From assembly GCA_903838415.1 (NCBI GenBank), contig CAILYI010000256.1:1-33465 (forward strand): a stretch of DNA of 33,465 bases, given 5' to 3'. The stretch is from an uncultured Anaerolineae bacterium. GTDB lineage: Bacteria > Chloroflexota > Anaerolineae > Anaerolineales > Villigracilaceae. A model generated the notes under the pieces. That model did no database searches. It worked only from the letters and a program-made list of their open reading frames with translations, and was not told the origin of the DNA. Positions 15,673 through 24,225 of the stretch are shown piece by piece. The first letter of the stretch is position 1. Every line of letters begins with the position of its first letter. The position numbers and the translations under genes are program-made.

Positions 15673-16518
15673 TTATGCCATCATTTCCAGGGTTAGATTC
15701 CATAATTTTGCAGCCGCAGATTGATCATATGTGGCCGGGTCCGACTCAACTTCTTTGCTATCAGTAAAATACTTGCCGGTGACGCCCTGCACGGCAGGGG
15801 AGGATGCCAGAAAAACACTCGTAGAAGCGCCATCCTCCACCTTACGCTGCATGGGTTTTAATAATCCCAAGGCGAATTTCATCAGGCCGCCATTGTTTTT
15901 GCCAAAGCCGGTGTTCACAAAACCCGGATGCAGGGCATTCGCGGTGACGTTGGTTCCTTCCAGTTTGCGGGCAAGTTCATAGGTAAACAGCACATTTGCC
16001 AGCTTGGATTGGGCATAGGCCCCAAAACCGCTGTAGCTTTTCGCAAGCTGGATGTCATCGAAATTGATTTTTGAGCCGCGATGCGCATCGGAGGAAACAT
16101 TCACCACGCGCGCGTGGTCGCTGGCTTTGAGAGCATCCAAAAGCAGCGTGGTGAGCTGGAAATAGTTGAAATGGTTGGTTGCCAGGGTCATCTCAATGCC
16201 ATCCGACGACAATTTGCGCGACATGAACATCGCTCCGGCATTATTCAACAGCACATCCAGGCGCGCATGTTGTTTTGTAAATTCATTGGCCGCTTTCTGA
16301 ACTCCGGCGTGGGTTGAAAGATCGGCAGCGATAAAATCCACTTGTTGGTTGCCGGTCTCCTGGCTGATCTGTTTTGCTGAAGCGGCGCATTTTTCCGGGT
16401 TTCGACTGACGAGAACTGTTTGCGCGCCCATGCGGGCCAATTCGCGCGCGGCGATAAAGCCAATTCCACTGGTAGCCCCACTGATCAGTACGGTCTTGCC
16501 CTGCATTGATAAATTCAT
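15673..16518 (-). CDS. Short-chain dehydrogenase/reductase, retinol-dehydrogenase-like
   Basis: A 281-residue classical SDR with a Rossmann fold. The cofactor motif GATSGIG is at 14-20, SRN after the second strand suggests NADP(H) preference, and NNAG is at 92-95. The active site is S142/S143 in VNVSS, Y168 and K172 in YAQSK. The organisation, with HPGFVNTGF after the catalytic motif, resembles the RDH11-14/WWOX-type subgroup. The substrate is unknown: an aldehyde/ketone or alcohol of lipid or secondary metabolism is typical. GGAG lies 5 nt before the ATG at 16518. It is the first gene of a two-gene unit with the unknown 162-aa protein. Confidence 0.9.
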   Translation of the reverse strand: MNLSMQGKTVLISGATSGIGFIAARELARMGAQTVLVSRNPEKCAASAKQISQETGNQQVDFIAADLSTHAGVQKAANEFTKQHARLDVLLNNAGAMFMSRKLSSDGIEMTLATNHFNYFQLTTLLLDALKASDHARVVNVSSDAHRGSKINFDDIQLAKSYSGFGAYAQSKLANVLFTYELARKLEGTNVTANALHPGFVNTGFGKNNGGLMKFALGLLKPMQRKVEDGASTSVFLASSPAVQGVTGKYFTDSKEVESDPATYDQSAAAKLWNLTLEMMA

Positions 16519-16628
16519 GAATTCTCCAATAAAATCGCTTCCATTATGATTTTGAATGAACTAAATTTCTATGATGGAATAATGACCGAAATAACCGCCA
16601 TCTGTGGAATGCGTAAATCATCGTTGGG

Positions 16629-17081
16629 TCAAACGCGCCCAGGAAATTGTTCGCGATACTCTTTTTCCAGGCCGCTTCTTATTTCAAGAACCTGCGCTTG
16701 CGATTCGGTCAGTTCCAACCACGCGAGCGCATCGGGAAGGATGGTAAAAACATTCAGCTTAATCGGCAGGTCACCGGCCAGCAGCAGGCCAATTTCACCT
16801 ATCGTTGTGACGAATAAATTGTGAGAGACGATAGCGGTTTGCTCTAATTCATAACCGGTGCTCGCCAACTTTTTATTCGTGTCAATAATTTGGTAAATAT
16901 CACTTACTTCGACATCCAGACGCGCCTTTTCCATATCGAGTAATATCTTCATTCCAGGGCGCCGCAGCTCGTGCTGGAAAGCTTCGCGTTCCACCTGCAA
17001 GAGTTCCTGCCCAGTACAAAGTCCAAAACCCGCGTAATAGATGATGTTTATTTCGGGATCAATCCTGAAAAGAACGGTCAT
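16629..17081 (-). CDS. Unknown protein, possibly SpoIIAA/STAS-like, 150 aa
   Basis: A soluble protein of alternating strands and helices: FRIDPEINIIYYAGFG, a helix (~18-36), KILLDMEKARLDVE, a helix, TAIVSHN, a helix and KLNVFTILPDALAWLEL. The order and the final F-x-x-x-x-x-A-L-A-W-L element resemble SpoIIAA-like (STAS/SEC14-type) proteins, but this is a fold-level impression only. The start at 17081 is preferred over an ATG 72 nt upstream because AAAGG lies 7 nt before it and the upstream extension covers the promoter. It stands alone between a terminator and the SDR gene (110 bp gap). Confidence 0.75.
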   Translation of the reverse strand: MTVLFRIDPEINIIYYAGFGLCTGQELLQVEREAFQHELRRPGMKILLDMEKARLDVEVSDIYQIIDTNKKLASTGYELEQTAIVSHNLFVTTIGEIGLLLAGDLPIKLNVFTILPDALAWLELTESQAQVLEIRSGLEKEYREQFPGRV

Positions 17082-17111
17082 TTTTTGCCTTTCATTGCGC
17101 GGATTATAAAA

Positions 17112-17120
17112 ATTATAGCA
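17112..17120 (-). promoter_or_regulatory. Extended -10 promoter of the STAS-like gene
   Basis: TGCTATAAT on the minus strand, 30 bp before the start at 17081. A second TATAAT lies at 17103-17108. No good -35 is visible, as is usual for extended -10 promoters. Confidence 0.45.
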
Positions 17121-17134
17121 CGCGCCCGGTTTGG

Positions 17135-17172
17135 ATAAAAGTGCCATGCGCAATTGCGTATGGCACTTTTAT
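17135..17172 (-). terminator. Terminator of tex
   Basis: Stem of 17 bp (arms 17135-17151 and 17156-17172, one mismatched/wobble pair, AATT loop) with AAAAGTGCCA...TGGCACTTTT. It lies 4 bp after the tex stop and has a T-run on either strand. Confidence 0.85.
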
Positions 17173-17176
17173 CTCT

Positions 17177-19327
17177 TTATGAATTGCCTTCGCTTTTTTT
17201 CTTCACCCAGCCCAACCCGATTCGACCTCGTTCTTTCTCTATTTTCAAGATTTCGACATCGATGATGTCACCCACTTTGAGCACTGTTCCATAGGGCATC
17301 TGGCTTTTGTGCAGCAGACCATCCTGCTTGACGCCGATATCGACAAATGCGCCAAAATCAACCACGTTGCGCACGGTGCCTTTTAATTCCATGCTTTCGG
17401 CCAGATCTTCCATTTTGAGCACGTCCGTGCGCAGGATGGGGGTCTGGGCTTCTTCGCGCGGGTCGCGGCCCGGGCGCACGAGCTGCTCAAGGATGTCCTT
17501 GAGCGTCGGGACGCCGCAATTCACTTCACCGGCCAGTTTTTCCAGCGGCGTCTTGACGAGCAGCGCATCCAGGGCTGGTTTGCGCTCATTGACTGGCGTG
17601 GCAGGCGTCAGACCGGCGCTTTCGAGCACGGTCAGGGCAATCGGGTAGGATTCAGGATGGATGGCCGAGGCGTCTAAAGCGTTGGCTCCGTTTCGAATCC
17701 GCATAAACCCGGCTGATTGTTCGAAGGCCTTCGGCCCCAGGCCGGAAACTTTCTTCAGTTCCGAACGACTTTTAAATGCCCCGTTGGCATCGCGGTAGCT
17801 GACGATGGTGGTGGCAAGTTTGGGGCCAATGCCCGCGACGTGCGTCAGCAGCGCGGACGAAGCTGTGTTGAGATCGACGCCGACGTTGTTGACCACACTT
17901 TCGACTACGCCATCCAGACTGTGGCTGAGGGCGGTCTGATCGACATCGTGCTGGTACAGGCCGACGCCGATCGACTTCGGGTCGATTTTGACCAGTTCAG
18001 CCAGCGGGTCTTGCGCGCGGCGCGCAATCGAAACTGCGCCGCGGATGGTTACGTCCAGATCGGGGAATTCGGCGCGCGCCAGCGGGCTGGCCGAATAGAC
18101 CGAGGCGCCGGCTTCATTGACGATCAGATATTTTGTGCTGGGGGTGTTGCGCGTCAGCTCAGCGACCAATTTTTCGGTTTCGCGCGAGGCGGTGCCGTTG
18201 CCGATGGTGATGAGCGTGACGTGGTGGCGGTTGATCATGTCCTGCAGGGTGTCGATCGAACCCTTCCAGTCGTTTTTCGGTTCGTGCGGATAAATGGTGC
18301 CGGTATCGAGCAGTTTGCCAGTCGGGTCGACGACAGCCAGCTTGGTGCCGGTGCGAAAACCGGGATCAAGTCCGAGCACGGTCTGGTTGGCAAGCGGCGG
18401 CAGAGAAAGCAGCGCGCGCAGGTTGGTGGCGAAGACGTTGATGGCGTGATTATCGGCTTTTTCAGACAGTTCGCGGCGCACGTCACGTTCGATGGAGGGC
18501 AGCAGCAGGCGGTTGGCGGCGTCTTCTTCGGCCAGGATCAGCTCGTCGGCGAAAGGCGAAAGGATATCAGCTTCGAAAATGCTTTCAACCACGTCACGCC
18601 AGTCGCGTTCGTTGATGTTGACGCGGATCTTGAGCACGCCTTCTTTTTCGCCGCGATTAAGCGCCAGAATCTGGTGCGGCTGCAGGCGGTCGACGCGCCC
18701 GTCAAATTCGTAATAGCTTTCGTAAACGCGCTTTTCATCCGCAGCGCCCGCGACCTTTTCCGCGCCGACTTTGGAGAATTTGAGGGCTTTCTCACGCGTG
18801 GAGCGGCGCACTTCGGCATTGTCGCTGATGGCTTCGGCGACAATATCGCGCGCGCCTTCGATGGCTTCCTGCCAGTTTCCAACCTGTTCGTTCAGGTACT
18901 CAGCGGCGATGGCTTCGAGCGCGCGCCGGTCTTTGGCCTGGCTCAAGATCAGGTCAGCCAGGGGTTGCAGTCCCTTTTCGCGCGCGATCATGGCGCGGGT
19001 GCGGCGTTTTGGCTTGTAGGGGGCGTATAAATCTTCCAGCGCGGTCATCGAATCAGCGGCGGTAATTGCGCTGCGCAGCTCATCCGTGAGTTTTCCCTGT
19101 TCCTCGATCGAGGCTAGGATGGTGGCGCGGCGATCATCGATTCCGCGCAGGCGGACAACTTCATCGGCTACGATACGGACTTGTTCATCGTCAAGCGTAC
19201 CGGTCATTTCCTTGCGGTAACGCGAGATGAAGGGAACGGTATTGCCCTCGTCGAGCAATTGGATGGTGGCGGCAACCTGGGAAGGTTTGACTTTAAGTAG
19301 GGAGGCGATCGTTTCAGCGTAAGACAT
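17177..19327 (-). CDS. tex: Tex-family S1 RNA-binding protein
   Basis: A 716-residue homologue of Tex (YhgF), a cytoplasmic nucleic-acid-binding factor related to the eukaryotic Spt6 core. In order: N-terminal Tex helical region (1-180) with TVPFISRYRKE and LEDLYAPYKPKRRTRA, YqgF/RuvC-like domain (317-440) starting VLGLDPGFRTG, helix-hairpin-helix motifs (490-545; VAGIGPKLA and VSGLGPKAF), and a C-terminal S1 domain (646-708; KGTVRNVVDFGAFVDIGVKQDGL). Length is near the ~720-780 usual for the family. No Shine-Dalgarno is present; the start codon lies 7 nt after a -10-like TAAAAT, suggesting a leaderless message. It is monocistronic, flanked by its own terminator, and divergent from the MFS gene. 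Confidence 0.96.
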   Translation of the reverse strand: MSYAETIASLLKVKPSQVAATIQLLDEGNTVPFISRYRKEMTGTLDDEQVRIVADEVVRLRGIDDRRATILASIEEQGKLTDELRSAITAADSMTALEDLYAPYKPKRRTRAMIAREKGLQPLADLILSQAKDRRALEAIAAEYLNEQVGNWQEAIEGARDIVAEAISDNAEVRRSTREKALKFSKVGAEKVAGAADEKRVYESYYEFDGRVDRLQPHQILALNRGEKEGVLKIRVNINERDWRDVVESIFEADILSPFADELILAEEDAANRLLLPSIERDVRRELSEKADNHAINVFATNLRALLSLPPLANQTVLGLDPGFRTGTKLAVVDPTGKLLDTGTIYPHEPKNDWKGSIDTLQDMINRHHVTLITIGNGTASRETEKLVAELTRNTPSTKYLIVNEAGASVYSASPLARAEFPDLDVTIRGAVSIARRAQDPLAELVKIDPKSIGVGLYQHDVDQTALSHSLDGVVESVVNNVGVDLNTASSALLTHVAGIGPKLATTIVSYRDANGAFKSRSELKKVSGLGPKAFEQSAGFMRIRNGANALDASAIHPESYPIALTVLESAGLTPATPVNERKPALDALLVKTPLEKLAGEVNCGVPTLKDILEQLVRPGRDPREEAQTPILRTDVLKMEDLAESMELKGTVRNVVDFGAFVDIGVKQDGLLHKSQMPYGTVLKVGDIIDVEILKIEKERGRIGLGWVKKKSEGNS

Positions 19328-19334
19328 GGGCGCG

Positions 19335-19340
19335 ATTTTA
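19335..19340 (-). promoter_or_regulatory. -10 element placing the tex start at the transcript 5' end
   Basis: TAAAAT on the minus strand with only 7 nt before the ATG, so initiation would begin at or next to the start codon. The -35 region is weak. Confidence 0.35.
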
Positions 19341-19432
19341 CCACGTCACACGGGGATGTTGGAGCGGAGAGTCTCAATTCGGCGTTCTTCAACACAAGGT
19401 TCATCATCTTTCCACTTGATGACACAAGGCAC

Positions 19433-19461
19433 TTGTCCAAGGGGTTTTTTCGTTGTAAACT
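19433..19461 (+). promoter_or_regulatory. Predicted promoter of the MFS transporter
   Basis: TTGTCC (19433-19438), 17-nt spacer, TAAACT (19456-19461), 28 bp before the ATG at 19490. Confidence 0.4.
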
Positions 19462-19489
19462 CTTATCATCTTATAAACGGAGGAAATCC

Positions 19490-20785
19490 ATGTCCAAAGA
19501 GAATTCTCGTTACCGCTGGTTTGTCGTTGCCATTTTTTTTGGTTTCATGCTTTTGCACCAGGTCGATAAGCTGCTGATCGGCCCACTGACTCCCAAAATT
19601 ATCGCTGAATTTCATCTCACCGATACACAGATGGGCGCAATCAACACCGGCGCGCTGATTGTGGGCACGCTGCTCTATCCGCTCTGGGGCTATCTCTATG
19701 ACCGCTTCGCGCGCGCCAAACTGCTGGCGCTGGCTTCGCTGATTTGGGGCGCAACCACCTGGATCAGCGCCATTGCGCGCACCTATCCGCTTTTCATGGC
19801 GACTCGCGCCTCCACCGGCATCGACGACTCGGCTTATCCCGGGCTGTATTCGCTCGTTGCCGACTATTTCGGCCCCAGCCTGCGCGGCAAAATCTACGGG
19901 ATTTTGCAGCTAGCCCAGCCGATTGGCTACCTGCTCGGCATGATCCTGGCGCTGATGGTCGCTCCCGGCCTGGGTTGGAACTGGCGGCAGGTCTTTTATC
20001 TGACCGGCGGTCTGGGAATGCTCCTGGCGGTGCTGATCTACTTCGGCGTCAAAGATATGCCGCGTGGCCAGGCTGAACCGGAATTTGAAGATGTCCAGGA
20101 AATGCAGAAGTTCGAATTCAACTGGGACGCCGCCAAAGACGTGCTCAAAAAACGCACCATGTGGTTCATCTTTTTGCAGGGCTTCGCGGGTGTATTCCCC
20201 TGGAATGTGATCACCTACTGGTTCTTCACCTATCTCGAGCGCGACCGTGGCTATGACTCGAACAGCGTCCTGATGACGATGGCGCCCATCATTCTCATCC
20301 TGGCTTCGGGATATTTTGTCGGCGGCGCGGCAGGCGATTGGCTGTTCAAACGCACCAAGAAAGGCCGCATCATCGTCTCCACAGTGGGCGTTCTGATGGG
20401 CGCAATTTTCCTGTTCCTGGCCCTGCAAACTCCCATCGCGGATCGCACCACCTTCTTGATTTTCATGAGCATAACGGCCATTTTCATGCCGCTTTCCTCG
20501 CCCAACGTCATATCCACCGTCTATGACGTGACTGTGCCCGAAGTCCGCTCCACCGCCCAAAGCGTGGAATACTTCATCGAAAACTTCGGCGCCGCCAGCG
20601 CCCCGCTGCTGGCAGGTTTCATCTCCACCACCACCGGCAGTCTGGGCACCGCAATTCTGCTGATTTGCACCATCGCCTGGGGCTTGTGTTTTGTCTTCTA
20701 CCTCGGCGCACTCTTCTTCGTGGATGGCGACATCCAGAGTCTGCGCGACAAAATGGCCGCCCGCGCTGCCGGTCAAAGAATGTAA
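19490..20785 (+). CDS. Major facilitator superfamily transporter
   Basis: A 431-residue membrane protein with about 12 hydrophobic helices. N-terminal half features include DKLLIGPLTPKI, the loop 2-3 motif GYLYDRFARAK (a variant of the MFS G-x-x-x-D-R-x-G-R-K/R) and a conserved Arg in TRASTGID. A charged central loop is at ~205-240 (EFEDVQEMQKFE), and the second loop motif is in the C-half (WLFKRTKKGR). These features suit an organic-anion/Spinster-like MFS permease; the substrate cannot be named. The start at 19490 has AGGAGG-like GGAGGA 5-6 nt upstream, so the longer frame from 19433 is rejected. It is monocistronic with its own promoter and terminator. Confidence 0.9.
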   Translation: MSKENSRYRWFVVAIFFGFMLLHQVDKLLIGPLTPKIIAEFHLTDTQMGAINTGALIVGTLLYPLWGYLYDRFARAKLLALASLIWGATTWISAIARTYPLFMATRASTGIDDSAYPGLYSLVADYFGPSLRGKIYGILQLAQPIGYLLGMILALMVAPGLGWNWRQVFYLTGGLGMLLAVLIYFGVKDMPRGQAEPEFEDVQEMQKFEFNWDAAKDVLKKRTMWFIFLQGFAGVFPWNVITYWFFTYLERDRGYDSNSVLMTMAPIILILASGYFVGGAAGDWLFKRTKKGRIIVSTVGVLMGAIFLFLALQTPIADRTTFLIFMSITAIFMPLSSPNVISTVYDVTVPEVRSTAQSVEYFIENFGAASAPLLAGFISTTTGSLGTAILLICTIAWGLCFVFYLGALFFVDGDIQSLRDKMAARAAGQRM

Positions 20786-20792
20786 CTCCAGC

Positions 20793-20832
20793 GGGCCACG
20801 CAACATGCAAAAGTGTTGCGTGGCCCATTTTC
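20793..20832 (+). terminator. Terminator of the MFS gene
   Basis: GGGCCACGCAACA / TGTTGCGTGGCCC, perfect 13-bp stem with an 8-nt loop, followed by ATTTTCT, 7 nt after the stop codon. Confidence 0.85.
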
Positions 20833-20887
20833 TCAAGGGCGGTTTTCACAGAACACACATCGTTTACAGAAAAGAGTTATCATTCGG

Positions 20888-21430
20888 ATGAAGCTATTGC
20901 AGGAAATTGTCCGCCACCCAGGGCTTAATTTTCAGGGCAGAACGCTGCAGCGTAAAGCAGTCCGGGCAATCATCCTGAAAGACCGAAAATTGTTGATGGT
21001 CTACTCTGCCAAAAAGGGCGATTACAAATTCCCAGGTGGTGGGCTGAATAGCGGTGAAACCCATCGGCAGGCGCTTGCTCGGGAACTTCTTGAAGAATGT
21101 GGCGCGTCCATTTCAGAAATCGGCCTGGCTTTTGGGAAAATCATCGAGTACGCGCTTCCGCATGAAGCTGACTACACTGTTTTCAAAATGACGTCGTATT
21201 ATTATCTCTGTCAGGTGGGTGCCATTTTTCAGGAACAGCAGCTGGAACAATATGAAGCAAAGCTTGGCTTTCAGCCTGTCTGGATCGACCTTGACGAGGC
21301 GCTTTGCGCTAATCAAGCCATTCTTTCTGCAAATCATGCTGAAAGCTCCGCCTGGGTAAAACGCGAAACTTTCATGCTGGAACAAATCAAACAAAAACTC
21401 TTTCAGGATGACTATGTCCGACACCTTTAA
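20888..21430 (+). CDS. Nudix hydrolase
   Basis: A 180-residue cytoplasmic protein. The full Nudix box G-x5-E-x7-R-E-x-x-E-E-x-G is present: G51, E57, then R65, E66, E69, E70 and G72, which bind the catalytic divalent metal. The family hydrolyses nucleoside diphosphates linked to another moiety; the substrate here is unknown. The ATG at 20888 is the first in-frame start past the upstream terminator and fits the domain (strand RKAVRAIILKDRKLLMVYS). It overlaps the next gene by 17 bp, so translation is likely coupled. Confidence 0.92.
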   Translation: MKLLQEIVRHPGLNFQGRTLQRKAVRAIILKDRKLLMVYSAKKGDYKFPGGGLNSGETHRQALARELLEECGASISEIGLAFGKIIEYALPHEADYTVFKMTSYYYLCQVGAIFQEQQLEQYEAKLGFQPVWIDLDEALCANQAILSANHAESSAWVKRETFMLEQIKQKLFQDDYVRHL

Positions 21431-22001
21431 CGAATCGACCGGCAACCTGCTTAAAGCCATACATTTTTCCGCTTTCAAACACCGTGATCAGCGCCGAAAG
21501 GATCAGTCACGCTCGCCGTATATCAATCATCCCATCACGCTGGCCGAAACCTTGTGGACGATCGGCGGAGTGCGCGATGAAGCCACGCTGATTGCCGCGA
21601 TTTTGCACGACACCATCGAAGATACCGAAACCACGCCCGATGAAATTCGAGAAAAATTTGGCGAGGAAGTTCTCTCGCTGGTGCTGGAAGTGACCGATGA
21701 TAAATCGCTTCCCAAGGCAACCCGCAAGCGTTTGCAGATCGAACATGCCGCGCATATTTCGCCCAAGGCAAAATTGATCAAACTGGCTGATAAAATCTCG
21801 AATCTAAACGACTTGCTCTATTCCCCGCCACACAGCTGGACTTTTACCCGCAAGCAAAAATACCTTTTGTGGACGAAGCAAGTCATCGACGGTTTGCGCG
21901 GCGCGAATTCGGCGCTCGAAAATCGCTATGACGAATTGCTGGCAACCGGAAAGCGCATCCTTGAACTCGAACTTGCATCACCACCCAAAGAGACATCATG
22001 A
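21414..22001 (+). CDS. HD-domain small alarmone hydrolase-like protein (Mesh1/SpoT hydrolase type)
   Basis: About 195 residues forming a single HD domain as in the (p)ppGpp hydrolase half of RelA/SpoT. Visible motifs are SPYINHPITLAETLW (metal His in NHP), AAILHDTIEDT (HD plus ED) and KLIKLADKISNL (the K-L-A-D-K-x-x-N-L motif). There is no synthetase, TGS or ACT domain, so it is a stand-alone hydrolase of the Mesh1/SAH group. It would degrade guanosine alarmones, or NADPH as some Mesh1 proteins do; function is inferred. The start at 21414 has AGGA 5 nt upstream; an ATG at 21408 is an alternative. Its stop overlaps the next start in ATGA. Confidence 0.85.
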   Translation: MSDTFNESTGNLLKAIHFSAFKHRDQRRKDQSRSPYINHPITLAETLWTIGGVRDEATLIAAILHDTIEDTETTPDEIREKFGEEVLSLVLEVTDDKSLPKATRKRLQIEHAAHISPKAKLIKLADKISNLNDLLYSPPHSWTFTRKQKYLLWTKQVIDGLRGANSALENRYDELLATGKRILELELASPPKETS

Positions 22002-22834
22002 CCAAAATCGTTGCTGATACAACGTCTGGTTTGCCGCTTGAACTTGCGGCAAAGCTCGGAATCGCGATGATTCCACAGCTGGTTGTTTTTGGAGAACAAA
22101 CTTTTCGTGATGACACGGAATTGACCACCGCCGGTTTCCTCGAAAAACTCAGGGCGTCCTCCGTGCTGCCGAAAACGGCCGCACCTCCACCGTCGCTGTA
22201 TCACCCAATTTTTGAGGAAGCTGCCAGAACGGGCGAAACGGTCCTGGTCATCGCCCCGACTGCGAAAATGAGCGGCACCTTCCGTTCGGCGGAAACGGCA
22301 AAACTGGATTACCCCAATGCGGATATTCGCATCATCGACACCGGGACGATTGCCGGGTGCCTGGGTTCGCTGGCGCTGGTGGCGCAGCAGCTGTCTCAAA
22401 ATGGCAATTCAGCGGATGAGATTGAAGTCTACATCAAGGCTTTGCTGCCTCGTTCGCGGACATATTTTGTGGTCGACACGCTGGAATACTTGCAAAAGGG
22501 TGGGCGCATTGGCACTGCAAAAGCCTTGTTGGGCGAACTGCTGCAGGTCAAACCGATTTTGCAGATAAAAGATGGACAGGCTGCGCCTTTTGAGCAGGAG
22601 CGCACCAAGAAGCGTGCCACCGGACGATTGATTGAAATTGTCTGTGAGCAACTCGCGGCGAGTCCCAATCCGCACCTGTGCGTGATGCATATCGATGCCG
22701 GGGATGAGGCCAAAGCCATTTGCGCGGAATTAACCTCCCGGCTCGGACTTCTCGATATTCCGATTTATATCCTGCCTCCGGCGATCATTGTTCATGCCGG
22801 GCCGAAGGCGCTGGCTGTCGGGTTCTTTGTTTAG
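21998..22834 (+). CDS. DegV/FakB-family fatty-acid-binding protein
   Basis: A 278-residue two-domain DegV protein. N-terminal KIVADTTSGLP, the lipid-pocket SGTFRSAETA motif, EYLQKGGRIG and the C-terminal HAGPKALAVGFF are family hallmarks. The usual T-S-x-P-S pocket motif reads TAAPPPS here. FakB-type members hand bound fatty acids to a FakA kinase for phosphorylation and entry into phospholipid synthesis. No fakA is present in the window, so that role is inferred from the family. The start overlaps the preceding stop by 4 nt (ATGA), making this the third gene of a tightly coupled operon. Confidence 0.93.
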   Translation: MTKIVADTTSGLPLELAAKLGIAMIPQLVVFGEQTFRDDTELTTAGFLEKLRASSVLPKTAAPPPSLYHPIFEEAARTGETVLVIAPTAKMSGTFRSAETAKLDYPNADIRIIDTGTIAGCLGSLALVAQQLSQNGNSADEIEVYIKALLPRSRTYFVVDTLEYLQKGGRIGTAKALLGELLQVKPILQIKDGQAAPFEQERTKKRATGRLIEIVCEQLAASPNPHLCVMHIDAGDEAKAICAELTSRLGLLDIPIYILPPAIIVHAGPKALAVGFFV

Positions 22835-22837
22835 CTG

Positions 22838-22846
22838 TGTTATAAT
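22838..22846 (+). promoter_or_regulatory. Extended -10 promoter upstream of yebC
   Basis: TGTTATAAT immediately after the degV-family stop codon, about 83 bp before the yebC start. No strong -35. Confidence 0.5.
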
Positions 22847-22928
22847 TCACAGGCTATTTTCTCAGACGATCCCACAGTAGTGGTTATTTTTTCCCCAAAA
22901 AATGGGGACGCTAGAAGGAGAACGACTT

Positions 22929-23684
22929 ATGTCTGGACACAGCCATTGGGCTACCATTCGCCGCAAAAAAGGTGCGGCTGATGCCAAGCGCGGGCAGGTT
23001 TTTACGCGCATTGCTCGTGAAATTGTAATGGCCGCACGCAATGGCGGCGGCGATGCTGGCAGCAACTTTCGCCTGGCGTTGGCTGTTGAAAAAGCCCGTG
23101 CAAGCAACATGCCAAAAGACAGCATTGAACGCGCCATTAAACGTGGCGCAGGTGAAGACAAAGATGCTGCCGCCTTCGAAGAATTCACCCTGGAAGGCTA
23201 TGGCCCGCACGGCTCAGCGATCATGGTGGATTGCGTGACAGATAACCGCAACCGTACCGTGGCGGACATGCGCCATGCCTTCAGCAAAAATGGTGGCACC
23301 ATGGCCGAAGCGGGCGCAGTTGGCTGGCAGTTTGAACGCAAGTCTTACTTCTCCTTCCCCGCGAGTCAACTTTCTTATGATAAATCTTTTGAACTGGCAA
23401 TCGAAGCCGGTGCGGATGATGTGCAGGAAGATGGCGACAATATCGAAATCGTGGGACCTGTGGAAGCCTTCAAGACCATCAGTGATGCCTTGCAAAAAGC
23501 AAAAGTCGCTGCTGATGAAGGCGGCCTGCGCCTGATCGCCAAGCAAGACCTCGAACTGGACGTGGACGGGACTCTCCAGGTGCTGAGAGTGGTCGAAGCG
23601 ATCGAGGAAATGGATGACGTGCAAAACGTTTTCCATAACCTGAAAATCTCCGACGAAGCCCTGGCTGCGCTGGAAGAAGAATAA
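22929..23684 (+). CDS. yebC: YebC/PmpR-family protein
   Basis: A 251-residue protein (usual length 235-250) starting MSGHSHWATIRRKKGAADAKR, the diagnostic YebC N-terminus. It continues with FTRIAREI, NMPKDSIERAIKRG and the GYGPHGSAIMVDCVTDN signature. Family members act as transcriptional regulators (PmpR) or relieve ribosome stalling at proline stretches (YebC2, TACO1-like); the sequence alone does not decide which. The start at 22929 is chosen because AGAAGGAG lies 8 nt upstream. It heads the yebC-ruvC-ruvA cluster common in many bacteria. Confidence 0.96.
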   Translation: MSGHSHWATIRRKKGAADAKRGQVFTRIAREIVMAARNGGGDAGSNFRLALAVEKARASNMPKDSIERAIKRGAGEDKDAAAFEEFTLEGYGPHGSAIMVDCVTDNRNRTVADMRHAFSKNGGTMAEAGAVGWQFERKSYFSFPASQLSYDKSFELAIEAGADDVQEDGDNIEIVGPVEAFKTISDALQKAKVAADEGGLRLIAKQDLELDVDGTLQVLRVVEAIEEMDDVQNVFHNLKISDEALAALEEE

Positions 23685-23688
23685 AATA

Positions 23689-23717
23689 GTAGGGGCGACC
23701 AGGCAGGTCGCCCCTAC
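23689..23717. repeat. GTCGCCC-type palindromic repeat, copy 2
   Basis: GTAGGGGCGACC and GGTCGCCCCTAC around a 5-nt loop, located 4 bp after the yebC stop and 13 bp before ruvC. It shares its core with the copy at 1586-1620. It may attenuate transcription between yebC and ruvC or shield the yebC transcript end. Confidence 0.8.
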
Positions 23718-23730
23718 ATGATTTATTACC

Positions 23731-24210
23731 ATGACCCTTGTCATTGGAATCGACCCCGGCACAGCCACCATCGGCTATGCCCTCGTGCATGATCTGCCCG
23801 ATGGTAACAACGAAGCCGTGGAGTATGGCGTCATCACCACTCCCAAGGGCGATTCCGCTCCACAGCGCTTGATGCAGCTTTACGAAGAGCTGAATGCCAT
23901 CCTGGCGCGCTATCAGCCCGATTCAGCCGCGGTGGAAAAGTTATTTTTCGCAAATAATGTCACCACTGCGATTAGTGTGGGGCAGGCGCGCGGCGTGGTG
24001 CTGCTGGCACTGTCGCAAGCCGGGCTGGAAGTGGGCGAATATACCCCCAACGAAGTCAAACAGGCTGTCACCGGCTACGGCGGAGCCGATAAAAAGCAGG
24101 TGCAGGAAATGGTGCGGGTGCTGCTCTCGCTCGAAAAAATCCCCAAGCCGGATGACGCCGCCGACGCTCTGGCGATTGCCATCTGTCACTTGAACACAAA
24201 ACGTTATTAA
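23731..24210 (+). CDS. ruvC: Crossover junction endodeoxyribonuclease RuvC
   Basis: A 159-residue Holliday-junction resolvase that nicks two opposing strands of the junction as a dimer. Acidic catalytic residues are all present: D8 in GIDPG, E69 in AVEKLFF, D142 and D145 in DDAADALAIAICH. The DNA-contact motif VGQARGVVLLA and the GYGGADKKQV loop are conserved. Length is slightly short of E. coli RuvC (173). It lies 46 bp after yebC and 27 bp before ruvA. Confidence 0.96.
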   Translation: MTLVIGIDPGTATIGYALVHDLPDGNNEAVEYGVITTPKGDSAPQRLMQLYEELNAILARYQPDSAAVEKLFFANNVTTAISVGQARGVVLLALSQAGLEVGEYTPNEVKQAVTGYGGADKKQVQEMVRVLLSLEKIPKPDDAADALAIAICHLNTKRY

Positions 24211-24225
24211 TCCCGCCGGGTGAGA

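Noticed and set aside
17717..19030. A 437-codon reading frame antisense to tex.
   Set aside because: It is the shadow of tex codon bias; the tex protein is unambiguous. Similar antisense frames at 19910-20836, 26917-27660, 28700-29632 and 31780-32703 were rejected for the same reason.
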